Shown in pieces: positions 1 through 8,603 of a stretch of DNA of 64,000 bases. Within the stretch, counting starts at the first letter, position 1. Each line of letters begins with the position of its first letter. Source of the stretch: Amycolatopsis roodepoortensis (GTDB taxonomy: Bacteria > Actinomycetota > Actinomycetes > Mycobacteriales > Pseudonocardiaceae); assembly GCF_014873915.1 (NCBI RefSeq), contig NZ_JADBEJ010000001.1:806001-870000 (forward strand). The letters run 5' to 3'. The notes beneath the pieces are model-generated. The model worked only from the letters and a program-made list of their open reading frames with translations, ran no database searches and was not told the origin of the DNA. The position numbers and the translations under genes were made by a program.

Positions 1-715
1 CGGTCAGGATCCGGCGTCCGGAGACGTCGCCGTGGCCGGGGACGACGATTTCCGGCCCGGCGGCGGCCAGCCGTCCCAGCACCTCGATCCACCGCGATCC
101 CGAGACGTCGGTGTCGTGCGGCGGGAACCACGGGAAGATCGCGAACTGACCGGTCTCGACCAGATCCCCGGTGAACAGCGCGCCCGCGTCGGGCACGGTC
201 ACCACCTGGTCGCCCTTGCTGTGGGCGCGCCCGGTGGCCTCCATGCGCACCACCCGTCCGCCGAGATCGAGTTCGTACGCGTCGTCGTAGACCACGTCGG
301 GGGTGGCCAGGGTGACGCCGTCCAGCGCCCGCGCGACCGGGGCGCCGAGGCCGCGGAACATCTCCAGGTAGCTCGGTCCTTTGTGGACAAGGTCCGCCGC
401 CTGCGCGCTGTTGACGAGGTAGGTCGCCTCGTCCGCGAAGACCTGCGCGCCGAACGCGTGCTCGGGGTGGAAATGCGTGGTGGTCAGGTACAGCCGGCGG
501 CCGCGGGCGTGCTCGGACGCGAAGGCGAGCACCTTCTCCGCGTTGCGAGGACCGAGCCCCGTGTCGACGACGAGCACCGAGTGGGAGCCGCCGATGATCC
601 CGATGTTGGGGACGAGGTCGACGCCGAGATTCGGGATCACCAAGAGCTCCCTGGCGATTTCCCGGGCCTGGCCGGGTTCGACGGCGGGTTCGTGGGTGAG
701 GGGTTCGAAGGGCAT
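1..715 (-). CDS. MBL-fold metallo-hydrolase, C-terminus cut by window edge
   Basis: Read on the minus strand from the ATG at 713-715, the protein runs off the left edge after about 238 residues. It is a metallo-beta-lactamase-fold hydrolase: the metal motif appears as HFHPEH at residues 81-86, a variant of HxHxDH with Glu for Asp, followed by AHSKGD, FTGD and PGHGD, the usual later metal ligands. There is no signal peptide, so it should be cytoplasmic. The substrate cannot be told from sequence. It diverges from a LysR gene across about 80 bp that contain a LysR-type inverted repeat, so it is the likely regulated target. The family call is firm and the exact reaction unknown. Confidence 0.85.
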   Translation of the reverse strand, partial: MPFEPLTHEPAVEPGQAREIARELLVIPNLGVDLVPNIGIIGGSHSVLVVDTGLGPRNAEKVLAFASEHARGRRLYLTTTHFHPEHAFGAQVFADEATYLVNSAQAADLVHKGPSYLEMFRGLGAPVARALDGVTLATPDVVYDDAYELDLGGRVVRMEATGRAHSKGDQVVTVPDAGALFTGDLVETGQFAIFPWFPPHDTDVSGSRWIEVLGRLAAAGPEIVVPGHGDVSGRRILT

Positions 716-770
716 GACCCCACCTTCGGGCCGCTCCCGGCACACCGTCCAAGTCCGATCTCCACCGCCC

Positions 771-787
771 GATACCTGATGGGTATC
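771..787. promoter_or_regulatory. LysR-type inverted repeat between divergent genes
   Basis: GATACC-TGATG-GGTATC is a perfect 6-bp inverted repeat with a T-N11-A core, the usual form of a LysR recognition site. It lies just before the LysR start and in the upstream region of the divergent MBL-fold gene, the classic position for dual control. Binding is inferred, not shown. Confidence 0.5.
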
Positions 788-797
788 ATCGCTGGTG

Positions 798-1658
798 ATG
801 GAGCTTCGTCTGCTGCGTTACTTCGTGGCCGTCGCCGAGGAACGGCACTTCGGCCGGGCCGCCGCACGGCTGCACATGACCCAGCCGCCGCTGAGCCGGG
901 CCATCCGCCAGCTGGAGAACGACCTTGGCGTCGTCCTGCTGCTCCGCTCGGCCGCCGGTGTCGAGCCCACCCCCGCCGGAACCACCTTGTACGCCGAGGC
1001 TCGCACCCTGCTGGACCAGGCCGATCGCGCCCGCGCCCGGGTGCTGGAGGCGGCGGGGCCCGCGACGCTCACCGTCGGCACCTTGGCCGACGGAGCGGGG
1101 GAGTCGGGCACCCGGCTCGCCGCGGCGTTCCGGCGACGGCATCCCGAGGTCTCGATCCGCTTCCGCGAGACGGATTTCACCGATCCCACCACCGGGCTGC
1201 GCGCCGGGCTGGCGGATGTCGCGCTGACCCGGTCGCCGTTCGACGAGACCGGCCTCAGCGTCCGCGTCCTGCGTTCCGACCCGGTGGGGCTGGTGCTGCG
1301 CACCGGTGATCCGCTCGCCGGTCGTGCGTCGCTCCGGCTGGCCGACGTCGCCGATCGGCCCTGGTTCCAGCTGCCGGAGGGCACGGATCCGCGGTGGCGC
1401 GAGTACTGGAACGGGGCGACGCCCATCGGGGAACGTCCCGCCGGGCCGGTGGTGCGCACGGTCGGCGAATGTCTTCAGGCTGTCCTCTGGAACGGCTCGG
1501 CCGGGATCGCACCGCTCGGGCACACGTTGCCCGACGGGCTGACCTGGGTGCCGCTGGCCGACATGCCACCGAGTCCGCTGGTCGTCGCGTGGGTGACCGC
1601 GCGGGAGAACCCGTTGATCCGCTCGTTCGCGCGGATCGCCGTCGAAAGCCATCGCTAG
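798..1658 (+). CDS. LysR family transcriptional regulator
   Basis: This 286-residue protein has an N-terminal winged helix-turn-helix (residues 1-60, with the typical segment ending HMTQPPLSRAIRQLE) and a C-terminal periplasmic-binding-like effector domain (about 85-280). The chosen start is the ATG at 798; a GTG codon directly in front is an alternative that adds one residue. It diverges from the MBL-fold hydrolase at the left edge, and the short shared region holds a LysR-type inverted repeat, so it probably regulates that gene and itself. The effector ligand is unknown. Confidence 0.9.
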   Translation: MELRLLRYFVAVAEERHFGRAAARLHMTQPPLSRAIRQLENDLGVVLLLRSAAGVEPTPAGTTLYAEARTLLDQADRARARVLEAAGPATLTVGTLADGAGESGTRLAAAFRRRHPEVSIRFRETDFTDPTTGLRAGLADVALTRSPFDETGLSVRVLRSDPVGLVLRTGDPLAGRASLRLADVADRPWFQLPEGTDPRWREYWNGATPIGERPAGPVVRTVGECLQAVLWNGSAGIAPLGHTLPDGLTWVPLADMPPSPLVVAWVTARENPLIRSFARIAVESHR

Positions 1659-1660
1659 AG

Positions 1661-1676
1661 CGCACTTGCAAGTGCG
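1661..1676. promoter_or_regulatory. 16-bp perfect palindrome downstream of lysR
   Basis: CGCACTTGCAAGTGCG is a perfect palindrome starting 3 bp after the LysR stop and about 75 bp before the next MBL-fold gene. It has no loop and no following T-run, so it looks more like an operator for a dimeric repressor (for instance the HxlR protein downstream) than a terminator. This is inference from symmetry and position. Confidence 0.35.
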
Positions 1677-1749
1677 TACTTCCCTTTGGAGAGCGGCTCC
1701 CCGAAAGTGAGTCACAGCTTCACTCACCGTCCACAAGGGAGAACACGTC

Positions 1750-2643
1750 ATGTCGAGACCCGCTGCCAGGTCCCGGATCCGGGTGGGCCGCACCACCGTC
1801 ACCTACCTGCCTGACGGCCACGCCTGGCTCAACCCCGCCGTTTTCCTGCCATCGAGCGTCCCGTCCGGCTGGGCGGCCCACGACGCGTTCCTCGACGAAC
1901 GCGGATGGTTCCCGGTCAGCATCGGCTCCTTCCTGATCCGCACCGGGGACCGGACCGTCCTGGTGGACCTGGGGCTGGGCGCCGCCGACTTCGCCTTGCC
2001 CGATGCCGCCGAGTTCCACGGCGGCGGCCTGCTCGACGCACTGGCCGCGGAGGGCGTGGCACCCGAAGACGTCGACACGGTGATCTACACGCATCTGCAC
2101 CACGACCACGTCGGCTGGACGACGAACGTCCCGCCCACCCCGGACGGCACGGCCGGTCCGGTGACCGGGCTGACCTTCCCGGCGGCGCGGCATCTCGTCA
2201 GCGAACGCGAATGGGCGCACTGGTCCGGCACGAACGACCCGGTCGGCCCGGATCCGCTCGCCGTCCAGCGGCCACTGGCCGACGTGATCGGGTTCTTCGC
2301 CGACGGCGACAGCGTCGCGCCGGGCGTGCGGATCCTGGCCACGCCGGGACACACGCCCGGTCACAGCAGCGTCGTGGTCACCGATCCGGCCGAGGAGGAC
2401 CCCCGTCGCGTCGTCGTGCTCGGTGACGTCATGCACTGCCAGGTGCAGATCACCGAAAGCCACTGGACGTTCGCGTTCGACGTCGATCCGGCGGAGGGGG
2501 TCGCCACCCGTGAGCGCCTGCTGAAGGAGATCGAGGACGACCGGACGATCCTCGCGGGCGGGCATTTCGCCGGGCAGGTGTTCGGCCGGGTCCTGCCGCC
2601 CGCGCTGCGCCGGGTCTGGGCCGCCGGCCAGGCCACCGGATAA
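1750..2643 (+). CDS. MBL-fold metallo-hydrolase (AHL-lactonase-like)
   Basis: A 297-residue cytoplasmic metallo-beta-lactamase-fold enzyme with a canonical HLHHDH metal motif at residues 115-120, then TPGHTPGH and LGDVMH as further ligands. This layout is typical of the quorum-quenching lactonase and related hydrolase branch, but substrate cannot be assigned from sequence. The start ATG at 1750 is preceded by AAGGGAG. An HxlR regulator begins 9 bp after its stop, so the two are probably co-transcribed. It is a different subfamily from the MBL protein at the left edge and shares only the fold. Confidence 0.88.
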   Translation: MSRPAARSRIRVGRTTVTYLPDGHAWLNPAVFLPSSVPSGWAAHDAFLDERGWFPVSIGSFLIRTGDRTVLVDLGLGAADFALPDAAEFHGGGLLDALAAEGVAPEDVDTVIYTHLHHDHVGWTTNVPPTPDGTAGPVTGLTFPAARHLVSEREWAHWSGTNDPVGPDPLAVQRPLADVIGFFADGDSVAPGVRILATPGHTPGHSSVVVTDPAEEDPRRVVVLGDVMHCQVQITESHWTFAFDVDPAEGVATRERLLKEIEDDRTILAGGHFAGQVFGRVLPPALRRVWAAGQATG

Positions 2644-2652
2644 CGTCGGGGC

Positions 2653-3081
2653 ATGCCGGAGCCATCCCGCCGCCGTCCCCGTCCAGGCACTCCAGGCCAG
2701 GTGCTGGCCTGGTTGCCGGACGGGCGGCCGGCCGACGTGTACAGCGCGCCATGCCCTTCGCGACAGGTCCTGGACCGCATCGCGGACAAATGGACCGCGC
2801 TCATCGTCGGCTGCCTTTCCACGGGGACCAAGCGCTACAGCGAACTGCGCACCGCGATCGACGGGGTGAGCGAGAAGATGCTCACCCAGACCCTGCGCGG
2901 CCTCGAACGCGACGGGATGGTCACGCGCACCGTGTACCCGACCGTGCCGCCGAAGGTCGAGTACACGTTGACCGAGCTCGGCCGCACTCTCACCGCGCCG
3001 CTGGCGGTGATCCGGGACTGGGCCGAAATCCACATCAACGAGATCAACGACGCCAGGGCACGGTACGACGCCGGGGTGTAG
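2653..3081 (+). CDS. HxlR family transcriptional regulator
   Basis: A 142-residue winged-helix regulator. The HxlR core runs from about residue 34 to 130, with an early Cys (CPSRQVLDRIADKWTALIV), then SELRTAIDGVSEKMLTQTLR and the wing segment around residue 97. HxlR proteins usually answer to reactive electrophiles or redox state through the N-terminal cysteine, which is present here. Placed 9 bp behind an MBL-fold hydrolase, it probably controls that hydrolase in a small autoregulated unit. The N-terminal 30 residues are proline- and arginine-rich and may be partly untranslated if a later start is used. Confidence 0.88.
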   Translation: MPEPSRRRPRPGTPGQVLAWLPDGRPADVYSAPCPSRQVLDRIADKWTALIVGCLSTGTKRYSELRTAIDGVSEKMLTQTLRGLERDGMVTRTVYPTVPPKVEYTLTELGRTLTAPLAVIRDWAEIHINEINDARARYDAGV

Positions 3082-3109
3082 AAACACCGGCTCCGGGGCA
3101 TTCACCGGC

Positions 3110-3526
3110 ATGCCGGACTCATCTCCAGAACCTGACGAGGCGACCGTCGACGCGGTCGGCAAGCTGGTCTTCGCGCTCGAAACGGTCGAACAGGCGCGCG
3201 GCCACCTATACGCGTTCCACCACCTCACGGGAACCGCCGACTTCGCGCTCGGCGAGGCCGTCGAAGGCCTCCGGAAGGCCGGCCACGCGGACTGGGCCGA
3301 GCGCATCGAGACCGAGCTGATCGGGCTCAACGTGCTGCCGGACCGGTGGACCTTCCAGGTGATCGAGGAGTACGACCAGGGCTACTACGCGGCCTACCGC
3401 GACATGACGCGGGGCGTCGCCGAAGACCTCACCGGAGGGCGCTTTCACCTGCACGAAGAGCGGATCAAGCGCAGCCGGCGGACCGAGGGGCGGCCCGGAC
3501 ACGAGATGGGGCGGCCGAGCGGCTGA
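3110..3526 (+). CDS. conserved hypothetical protein
   Basis: A 138-residue, acidic then basic-tailed soluble protein without signal peptide or membrane segment. I do not recognise a named domain. The N-terminal 85 residues are predicted helical (heptad-like VEQARGHLYAFHHL), and a C-terminal region is rich in Arg, Gly and His. It begins 28 bp after the HxlR gene on the same strand and ends 1 bp before the convergent DUF3140 gene, so it may be the last gene of the MBL-HxlR unit. Codon use looks normal for this DNA, which supports a real gene. Confidence 0.7.
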   Translation: MPDSSPEPDEATVDAVGKLVFALETVEQARGHLYAFHHLTGTADFALGEAVEGLRKAGHADWAERIETELIGLNVLPDRWTFQVIEEYDQGYYAAYRDMTRGVAEDLTGGRFHLHEERIKRSRRTEGRPGHEMGRPSG

Positions 3527-3527
3527 G

Positions 3528-3854
3528 CTACTTGCAGGGGTCGTGGCCCCAGTTCATCAGCGAGTGCCGCCAGGTCGTGTCCTCGATGTCGCCGGACGGG
3601 CGCTGCGCGAGATGCCGGTGCACGTAGCCGATCACCTTGCGCATGTGCTCTTCGTCCTGTTCGGACAACTCCGCCTTCTTCGTGCGCAGGATCCTCACGA
3701 TCCGGCGACCCGACTCGTGGCCGACGGACTCGCCGCCGTTCTTGTGCTGCCCCGCCTGGCGGGACTCGTCGGTCTTCAGCCACTTTTCGAGTTCGCCGGC
3801 GGTCATGTTGACCGCTTCGCCGAACTCGGCGCGGACGTCCTTGTCCTCGCTCAC
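3528..3854 (-). CDS. DUF3140 family protein
   Basis: A 108-residue protein matching the DUF3140 pattern: an N-terminal acidic stretch, then NMTAGELEKWL, a Lys-Arg-rich middle (ESGRRIVRILRTKKAEL) and the ending WRHSLMNWGHDP. Family members are small actinobacterial proteins of unknown function, sometimes described as DNA-binding. It is the last gene of a three-gene minus-strand operon. Its ATG overlaps the stop of the upstream DUF2945 gene by 4 bp, so translation is likely coupled. Confidence 0.85.
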   Translation of the reverse strand: MSEDKDVRAEFGEAVNMTAGELEKWLKTDESRQAGQHKNGGESVGHESGRRIVRILRTKKAELSEQDEEHMRKVIGYVHRHLAQRPSGDIEDTTWRHSLMNWGHDPCK

Positions 3855-4060
3855 AGCTTCTCCAGTGCCTCGGGCTTGTGCACCGCTTCGCCACCGCTCT
3901 TGTCGCTGCGCACCAGGTACTGCGGCTCCTCTTCGGACGCGCGCACCGTGCGGCCGCCCGCCTCGGTGTCGGCGGTGATCTCCTTCAGGACTTCACCTTC
4001 GGCCTGCCCGCCGTGACTGTTCCAGCGGACCTTGTCGCCTTTGCGGAATCGCTTGGTCAT
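3851..4060 (-). CDS. DUF2945 / HVA1-type small protein
   Basis: A 69-residue protein with the DUF2945 (hypervirulence-associated HVA1-like) layout: FRKGDKVRWNSHGGQAEGEV at the start, then an Arg/Glu-rich middle and YLVRSDKSGGEAVHKPEAL at the end. It forms a small beta-barrel like other KOW-type folds in family members; biochemical function is not established. It is the middle gene of a three-gene operon and overlaps both neighbours by 4 bp, which argues for tight co-expression with DUF3140 and the MSMEG_6728-type protein. Confidence 0.85.
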   Translation of the reverse strand: MTKRFRKGDKVRWNSHGGQAEGEVLKEITADTEAGGRTVRASEEEPQYLVRSDKSGGEAVHKPEALEKL

Positions 4061-4539
4061 CGCACTCCTTCCCGCCGTGGCCGGTCCGACGCCGGCCAGA
4101 CATAGGGCAGGTCGTCGGGGACGTCAGGGAACTTCGGGCGGTAGTGCTCCGGTTCTTTGCGGACGAGCGCGGACTGGTGGCCGCGGTGGAAATCCGGGTC
4201 GCCGAGCCAGGGCGGCAGTTCCTTCGCTTCCGCGAGGCTGTCCTGAGTGCGGACCTCGTGGATCCCGGTGGCGCTGAGCAGGTCGAGCCGCAGGGTCTGC
4301 CGGCAGGTGTCCTGGCGGCCGGTCGCGCACCAGACTTCGCAGATGTCGAAGCCGTACCGGGTGAGCGCCTCTTCGTAGCCCGCCCACATCGCCGCGGCCG
4401 GGTGATGACGCCAGCCGTACCCCGGCACCGTCAGCGCGCGCAGTACCTGAATGGTCTCCACGCGCTGCTTTCCCAGCCTCCGCTGGTCGAGGACGGCAGC
4501 GGAGGCCCGGAAGTCAGGACAGGGAAGAAACGTCTGCAC
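4057..4539 (-). CDS. MSMEG_6728 family protein
   Basis: A 160-residue protein beginning MQTFLPCPDFRASAAVLDQRRLGKQRVE, the hallmark N-terminus of the MSMEG_6728 family, with the conserved GWRHHPAAAMWAGYEEAL block at about residues 42-59. Some database descriptions relate this family to pyrimidine-dimer DNA glycosylases; I cannot confirm a catalytic residue from sequence alone. It is the first gene of the operon with DUF2945 and DUF3140. If the glycosylase link holds, the operon could serve DNA repair or stress, which is inference only. Confidence 0.82.
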   Translation of the reverse strand: MQTFLPCPDFRASAAVLDQRRLGKQRVETIQVLRALTVPGYGWRHHPAAAMWAGYEEALTRYGFDICEVWCATGRQDTCRQTLRLDLLSATGIHEVRTQDSLAEAKELPPWLGDPDFHRGHQSALVRKEPEHYRPKFPDVPDDLPYVWPASDRPRREGVR

Positions 4540-4576
4540 ACTGGCGGCTTCCCCGTCGTCGCGGGTTCAAACCGCT

Positions 4577-5482
4577 TCAGAAGATCGACCAGCCGGTCAG
4601 GGTGGTGAACCGGTCCAGCGCGGCCACGCCCGCGACGGAGTTGCCGCGCGGGTCCAGCCCCGGGCTCCACACGCAGATCGCGCACCGGCCGGGGACGATC
4701 GCGACGATGCCGCCGCCGACCCCGCTCTTGCCGGGAAGCCCGACGCGATAGGCGAATTCACCCGCCGCGTCGTAGGTGCCGCAGGTCAGCATCACCGCGT
4801 TGACCCGCTTGGCCGCGCTCTGCGCGAGCAGCCTGGTGCCGTCGTTGCGCACGCCGTGGCGGGCGAGGAAGACCGCCGAGCGCGCGACGTCGCGGCAGTT
4901 CATCGCGATGGAGCACTGGCGCATGTACTGGTCGAGGACGGCGGGCACCGGATGCCGCATGTTCCGGTACGACGCCATGAAATACGCGAGCGCGCGGTTG
5001 CGGTCGGCGTGGGCGGCCTCGGACTCGGCGACCTCGGTGTCGATGCCGATGCCGGCTTGGCCGCTTTCCTCGCGGAGGAACCGGAGCAGCGTCTCCGCCG
5101 CGTCACCGTGATGCGCCAGCTCGTCGGTCACCACGAGCGCGCCCGCGTTGATGAAGGGGTTACGCGGGATCCCGTCCTCGTTCTCCAGTTGCACCAGCGA
5201 GTTGAACGGGTTGCCGGACGGCTCGCGGCCCACCCGTTCCCAGACGCCGTCGCCGTGGGAGAGCGCGAGCGCCAGGGTGAAGACCTTCGACATGCTCTGG
5301 ATGGAGAACGGCGTCTCCCAGTCGCCGACGCCGTGCAGCCCACCGTCCACTTCGGCCACCGCCATGCCGAACCGCCCGGGTTCGACCCTGGCCAGGGCGG
5401 GGATGTAGTCCGCGACGGAGCCGCGGCCGATCTCCGGCGCGACGTCGTCGGCGATCCGGTCCAGCAGCGCTGCGAGGTCCAC
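4577..5482 (-). CDS. glsA: glutaminase
   Basis: Hydrolyses glutamine to glutamate and ammonia in the cytoplasm. The serine-beta-lactamase-like fold is clear: FSIQSMSKVFTLALAL gives the catalytic SxxK, then NPFNSLVQLE, NPFINAGALVV, the Tyr-containing YMRQCSIAMNCRD, and GKSGVGGGIVAIVPG near the end. The open frame extends further upstream, but those residues do not resemble glutaminases, so I chose the GTG at 5480-5482. This gives 301 residues, the usual family length. No good Shine-Dalgarno sequence sits at that GTG, so the start is less sure than the gene. It diverges from an amino-acid permease, suggesting joint use of glutamine or asparagine. Confidence 0.9.
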   Translation of the reverse strand: MDLAALLDRIADDVAPEIGRGSVADYIPALARVEPGRFGMAVAEVDGGLHGVGDWETPFSIQSMSKVFTLALALSHGDGVWERVGREPSGNPFNSLVQLENEDGIPRNPFINAGALVVTDELAHHGDAAETLLRFLREESGQAGIGIDTEVAESEAAHADRNRALAYFMASYRNMRHPVPAVLDQYMRQCSIAMNCRDVARSAVFLARHGVRNDGTRLLAQSAAKRVNAVMLTCGTYDAAGEFAYRVGLPGKSGVGGGIVAIVPGRCAICVWSPGLDPRGNSVAGVAALDRFTTLTGWSIF

Positions 5483-5652
5483 GGCCGTAGCGTAGAAGCG
5501 CTCCTTCGCGCGCGAAGATCGGGGTTCGCCGGTGAACTTGTCAAATCGAAAAGGGAAATTCCAGTAAAACCACCAGAGTGACGTCCCGCACACCTTAAGT
5601 CTTCCTTAGCACTGTTGGTGACCTGCCGCACACGCTCTAGCGTCTGGCAACC

Positions 5653-7041
5653 ATGGATTCCTCGCTGCTCACCGAAAAAGGTGAAAGCTACTCAAAAGCA
5701 CTGGGCAACCGCCAAGTGCAGATGATCGCCATCGGCGGCGCGATCGGCGTCGGGCTGTTCCTCGGTGCCGGAGGCAAGCTCCACCAGGTGGGGCCGTCGC
5801 TGGTCCTGTCGTACGCGCTCTGCGGTATCGCCGCGTACTTCGTGATGCGCGCCCTCGGTGAGCTGGTGCTCCACCAGCCGACCTCCGGCAGTTTCGTCAC
5901 CTACGCCCGCAAGTTCATCGGACCGTGGGCGGGTTTCGTCTCCGGCTGGATGTACTGGGTGAACTGGGCGATGACCGGGATCGCGGAGATCACCGCGGTG
6001 GCCATCTACGTGCACAAATGGCTGCCCGACGTGCCGCAGTGGATCACCGCGCTGGTCGCGCTCGGGGTGCTGATCGTGGTGAACCTGCTTTCGGTGAAAC
6101 TGTTCGGCGAGCTGGAATTCTGGTTCTCGGTGGTCAAGGTGCTGGCCATCGTGGTCTTCCTGGTCACCGCGGCCGGGCTGGTGCTCACCAGCGCCGACAT
6201 CGGCGGCACCACGGCGGGCGTGCACAACCTGACCGCCCACAATGGATTCTTCCCGGCCGGGATCGGCATCGCGCTGATGACGCTGCAGGCGGTCATCTTC
6301 GCGTATTCCGCGATCGAGGTCGTCGGTATCGCCGCCGGCGAGACCAAGGACGCCCGCAAGGTGCTGCCGAAGGCCATTAACGGGGTCGTCTGGCGGATCG
6401 GCGTGTTCTACGTGGGATCGGTGCTGCTGCTGGCGATGCTCCTGCCGTGGCCGTTCTACAACGGCGGCGAAAGCCCGTTCGTCACCGTGTTCAGCCGGCT
6501 CGGGATCCCGGGCATCGGCGACGTGATGAACGCCGTCGTGCTCACCGCCGCGCTGTCGAGCTGCAACTCCGGGCTCTATTCGACCGGCCGCATCCTGCGG
6601 GCGCTCGCGGACAAGGGCGAGGCGCCGAAGTTCGTCGGCCGGATGAGCAGCCGTCACGTGCCCTACGGCGGCATCCTGTTCACGTCCGGCGCCTACGTGC
6701 TGGGGGTCGTGCTCAACTACCTGGTGCCGAAGGACGCCTTCGACATCGCGATCGCGATCGCCTCCCTCGGCGTGATCACCACCTGGGCGACGCTGATCTT
6801 CTGTCAGCTGCGGCTGCGTCAGGCGGCACTGCGCGGAGAGCTCGAAAGGCCGTCCTACCGGATGCCTTGGGCGCCGTACAGCGGCTGGGCGACGCTGGGC
6901 TTCCTCGCGCTGGTGGTCGTCCTGATGGGCTTCTCCGACGGCGCCGAGAAGATCGCGTTCTACTCGATTCCGGTGCTGGTCGTGGTGCTGGCGGTCGGCT
7001 GGCGGATCGTCGGGAAACGCCAACGCCAAGAGGTGCGCTGA
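5653..7041 (+). CDS. amino acid permease, AAT family of the APC superfamily
   Basis: A 462-residue integral membrane protein with about 12 hydrophobic segments. The AAT signature is present in the first helix (MIAIGGAIGVGLFLGAGG), followed by GSFVTYARKFIGPWAGFVSGWMYW and the helix 6 region IFAYSAIEVVGIAAGE. It is most like proton-coupled transporters of the AnsP/GabP/CycA group; asparagine or another neutral amino acid is likely but not provable. It starts at the ATG at 5653, about 170 bp from the divergent glutaminase start. An 18-bp-stem hairpin follows its stop and separates it from the convergent dehydrogenase. Confidence 0.9.
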   Translation: MDSSLLTEKGESYSKALGNRQVQMIAIGGAIGVGLFLGAGGKLHQVGPSLVLSYALCGIAAYFVMRALGELVLHQPTSGSFVTYARKFIGPWAGFVSGWMYWVNWAMTGIAEITAVAIYVHKWLPDVPQWITALVALGVLIVVNLLSVKLFGELEFWFSVVKVLAIVVFLVTAAGLVLTSADIGGTTAGVHNLTAHNGFFPAGIGIALMTLQAVIFAYSAIEVVGIAAGETKDARKVLPKAINGVVWRIGVFYVGSVLLLAMLLPWPFYNGGESPFVTVFSRLGIPGIGDVMNAVVLTAALSSCNSGLYSTGRILRALADKGEAPKFVGRMSSRHVPYGGILFTSGAYVLGVVLNYLVPKDAFDIAIAIASLGVITTWATLIFCQLRLRQAALRGELERPSYRMPWAPYSGWATLGFLALVVVLMGFSDGAEKIAFYSIPVLVVVLAVGWRIVGKRQRQEVR

Positions 7042-7051
7042 CACCCCCGCG

Positions 7052-7095
7052 TTTCGTCCTCTGAATGCGCGACGCATTCAGAGGACGAAATGCGG
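7052..7095. terminator. bidirectional hairpin terminator, member of the CATTCAGAGGAC repeat family
   Basis: Arms at 7052-7069 and 7073-7090 are perfect 18-bp inverted repeats around a 3-nt loop, placed between convergent genes. The right arm plus flank (7073-7095) closely matches two other elements at 61949-61972 and 62113-62142, so it is also one of a dispersed repeat family in this genome. Confidence 0.8.
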
Positions 7096-7098
7096 TCG

Positions 7099-8583
7099 TC
7101 AGCTTGAGGTGGGGAAGTGGAAACCGGCGGCGGAGTGTGGCCACCGCGTCGTGACGACCTTCGCCCGCGTGTAGAACCGGACGCCCGCCGGGCCGTGGAT
7201 CGGGCTGTCCCCGATGAGGGAGTCCTTCCAGCCGCCGAAGGAGTAGTACGACATCGGCACCGGGATCGGCACGTTCACCCCGATCATCCCGACCTTCACC
7301 TCGCGCTGGAACCGCCGCGCCGCCTCGCCGCTGCCGGTGAAGACCGCGGTCCCGTTGCCGTACGGGTTCGCGTTGATCAGCGCGATCGCTTCGTCCAGTG
7401 TGGACACCCGCACGATGCCGAGCACCGGCCCGAAGATCTCGTCGCGGTAGGCGGCCATCCCGGTGGTCACGTGGTCCAAAAGGGACGGACCGACGAAGAA
7501 ACCCTCTTCGTGCCCGGCGACCCGGAGGTCCCGGCCGTCGACGACCACGGTCGCGCCCTGCTCCGCGCCGAGGGCGACGGAGTCGATCACCCGCTGCCGC
7601 GCTGCCTCGGTGACCACCGGACCCATGTCGTTGCCCGCCTCGTTCCCGGGGCCCACCTTGATCTCGGCGGCCTTGCGTTCGAGGATCTCGACCAGTCCGT
7701 CGCCCGCCGAACCAACGGCGACGCCGATGGAGATCGCCATGCAGCGCTGCCCGGCGGAACCGAACGCGGCGGCGGTGAGATGGTTCGCGGCGTACTCCAG
7801 ATCGGCGTCGGGCAGGACGACGGCGTGGTTCTTGGCCCCGCCGAGCGCCTGCACGCGTTTGCCGGTCGCCGTCGCGCGTTCGTGGACGTACTTGGCGATC
7901 GGGGTCGACCCGACGAACGACACCGCGGCGATATCGGGATGCTCCAGGATCGCGTCGACCGCGACCTTGTCCCCGTTGACGACGTTGAACACCCCGTCGG
8001 GTAGCCCTGCCTCGGCGTACAGCTCGGCGACCAGCCGGGACGCCGACGGGACGCGCTCGCTGGGCTTGAGCACGAAGGTGTTGCCCGCCGCGATGGCGAT
8101 CGGGTGCATCCACAGCGGCACCATGATCGGGAAGTTGAACGGGGTGATCCCGGCGACGACCCCGAGCGGCTGCCGGAAGTCGTGTACGTCCACGTCGCGC
8201 GAGACCTGGTCGGAGAAGCCGCCCTTCAGCGCGTCGGCGATCCCGCAGGCGTACTCGACGATCTCACGGCCGCGGACGATCTCGCCGCGCGCGTCGTCGA
8301 TCACCTTGCCGTGCTCGGCGGAGATGATCCGGGCGAGTTCGTCCTCGTGCTTCACCAGCAGCTCGCGGAAGGCGAACATCACCTTCGTCCGCTGAGACAA
8401 CGACGAGTCGCCCCACGTTTCGAACGCCTTGCCCGCGGCGGCGACCGCGGTGTCCACATCGGACGGTTCCGCGAGGAGCACCTCCGCCCACGCCCGTCCC
8501 GCGGCCGGGTCGTACACCGGGGTGGTGCGGGTGGAGCCCGCCGTGGTCCCGGCGCCGTTGATCCAGTGGTCGATGGTCTTCAC
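7099..8583 (-). CDS. mmsA: CoA-acylating methylmalonate-semialdehyde dehydrogenase
   Basis: Oxidises methylmalonate or malonate semialdehyde to propionyl- or acetyl-CoA with NAD+ and CoA; it is the last enzyme of valine and myo-inositol breakdown (IolA). The 494-residue protein has the family landmarks: TPFNFPIMVPLWMHPIA, KPSERVPSAS, the NAD-binding FVGSTPIAKYVHERA, and the catalytic Cys in SAGQRCMAIS around residue 280. I chose the GTG at 8581-8583, preceded by GGAGG at good spacing; the frame stays open far upstream through the next gene, which is not real coding. It follows a Cgl0159-type gene by 20 bp, so inositol catabolism is the likelier role. Confidence 0.9.
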   Translation of the reverse strand: MKTIDHWINGAGTTAGSTRTTPVYDPAAGRAWAEVLLAEPSDVDTAVAAAGKAFETWGDSSLSQRTKVMFAFRELLVKHEDELARIISAEHGKVIDDARGEIVRGREIVEYACGIADALKGGFSDQVSRDVDVHDFRQPLGVVAGITPFNFPIMVPLWMHPIAIAAGNTFVLKPSERVPSASRLVAELYAEAGLPDGVFNVVNGDKVAVDAILEHPDIAAVSFVGSTPIAKYVHERATATGKRVQALGGAKNHAVVLPDADLEYAANHLTAAAFGSAGQRCMAISIGVAVGSAGDGLVEILERKAAEIKVGPGNEAGNDMGPVVTEAARQRVIDSVALGAEQGATVVVDGRDLRVAGHEEGFFVGPSLLDHVTTGMAAYRDEIFGPVLGIVRVSTLDEAIALINANPYGNGTAVFTGSGEAARRFQREVKVGMIGVNVPIPVPMSYYSFGGWKDSLIGDSPIHGPAGVRFYTRAKVVTTRWPHSAAGFHFPTSS

Positions 8584-8603
8584 GCGTTGTCCTCCACAGG
8601 TGT

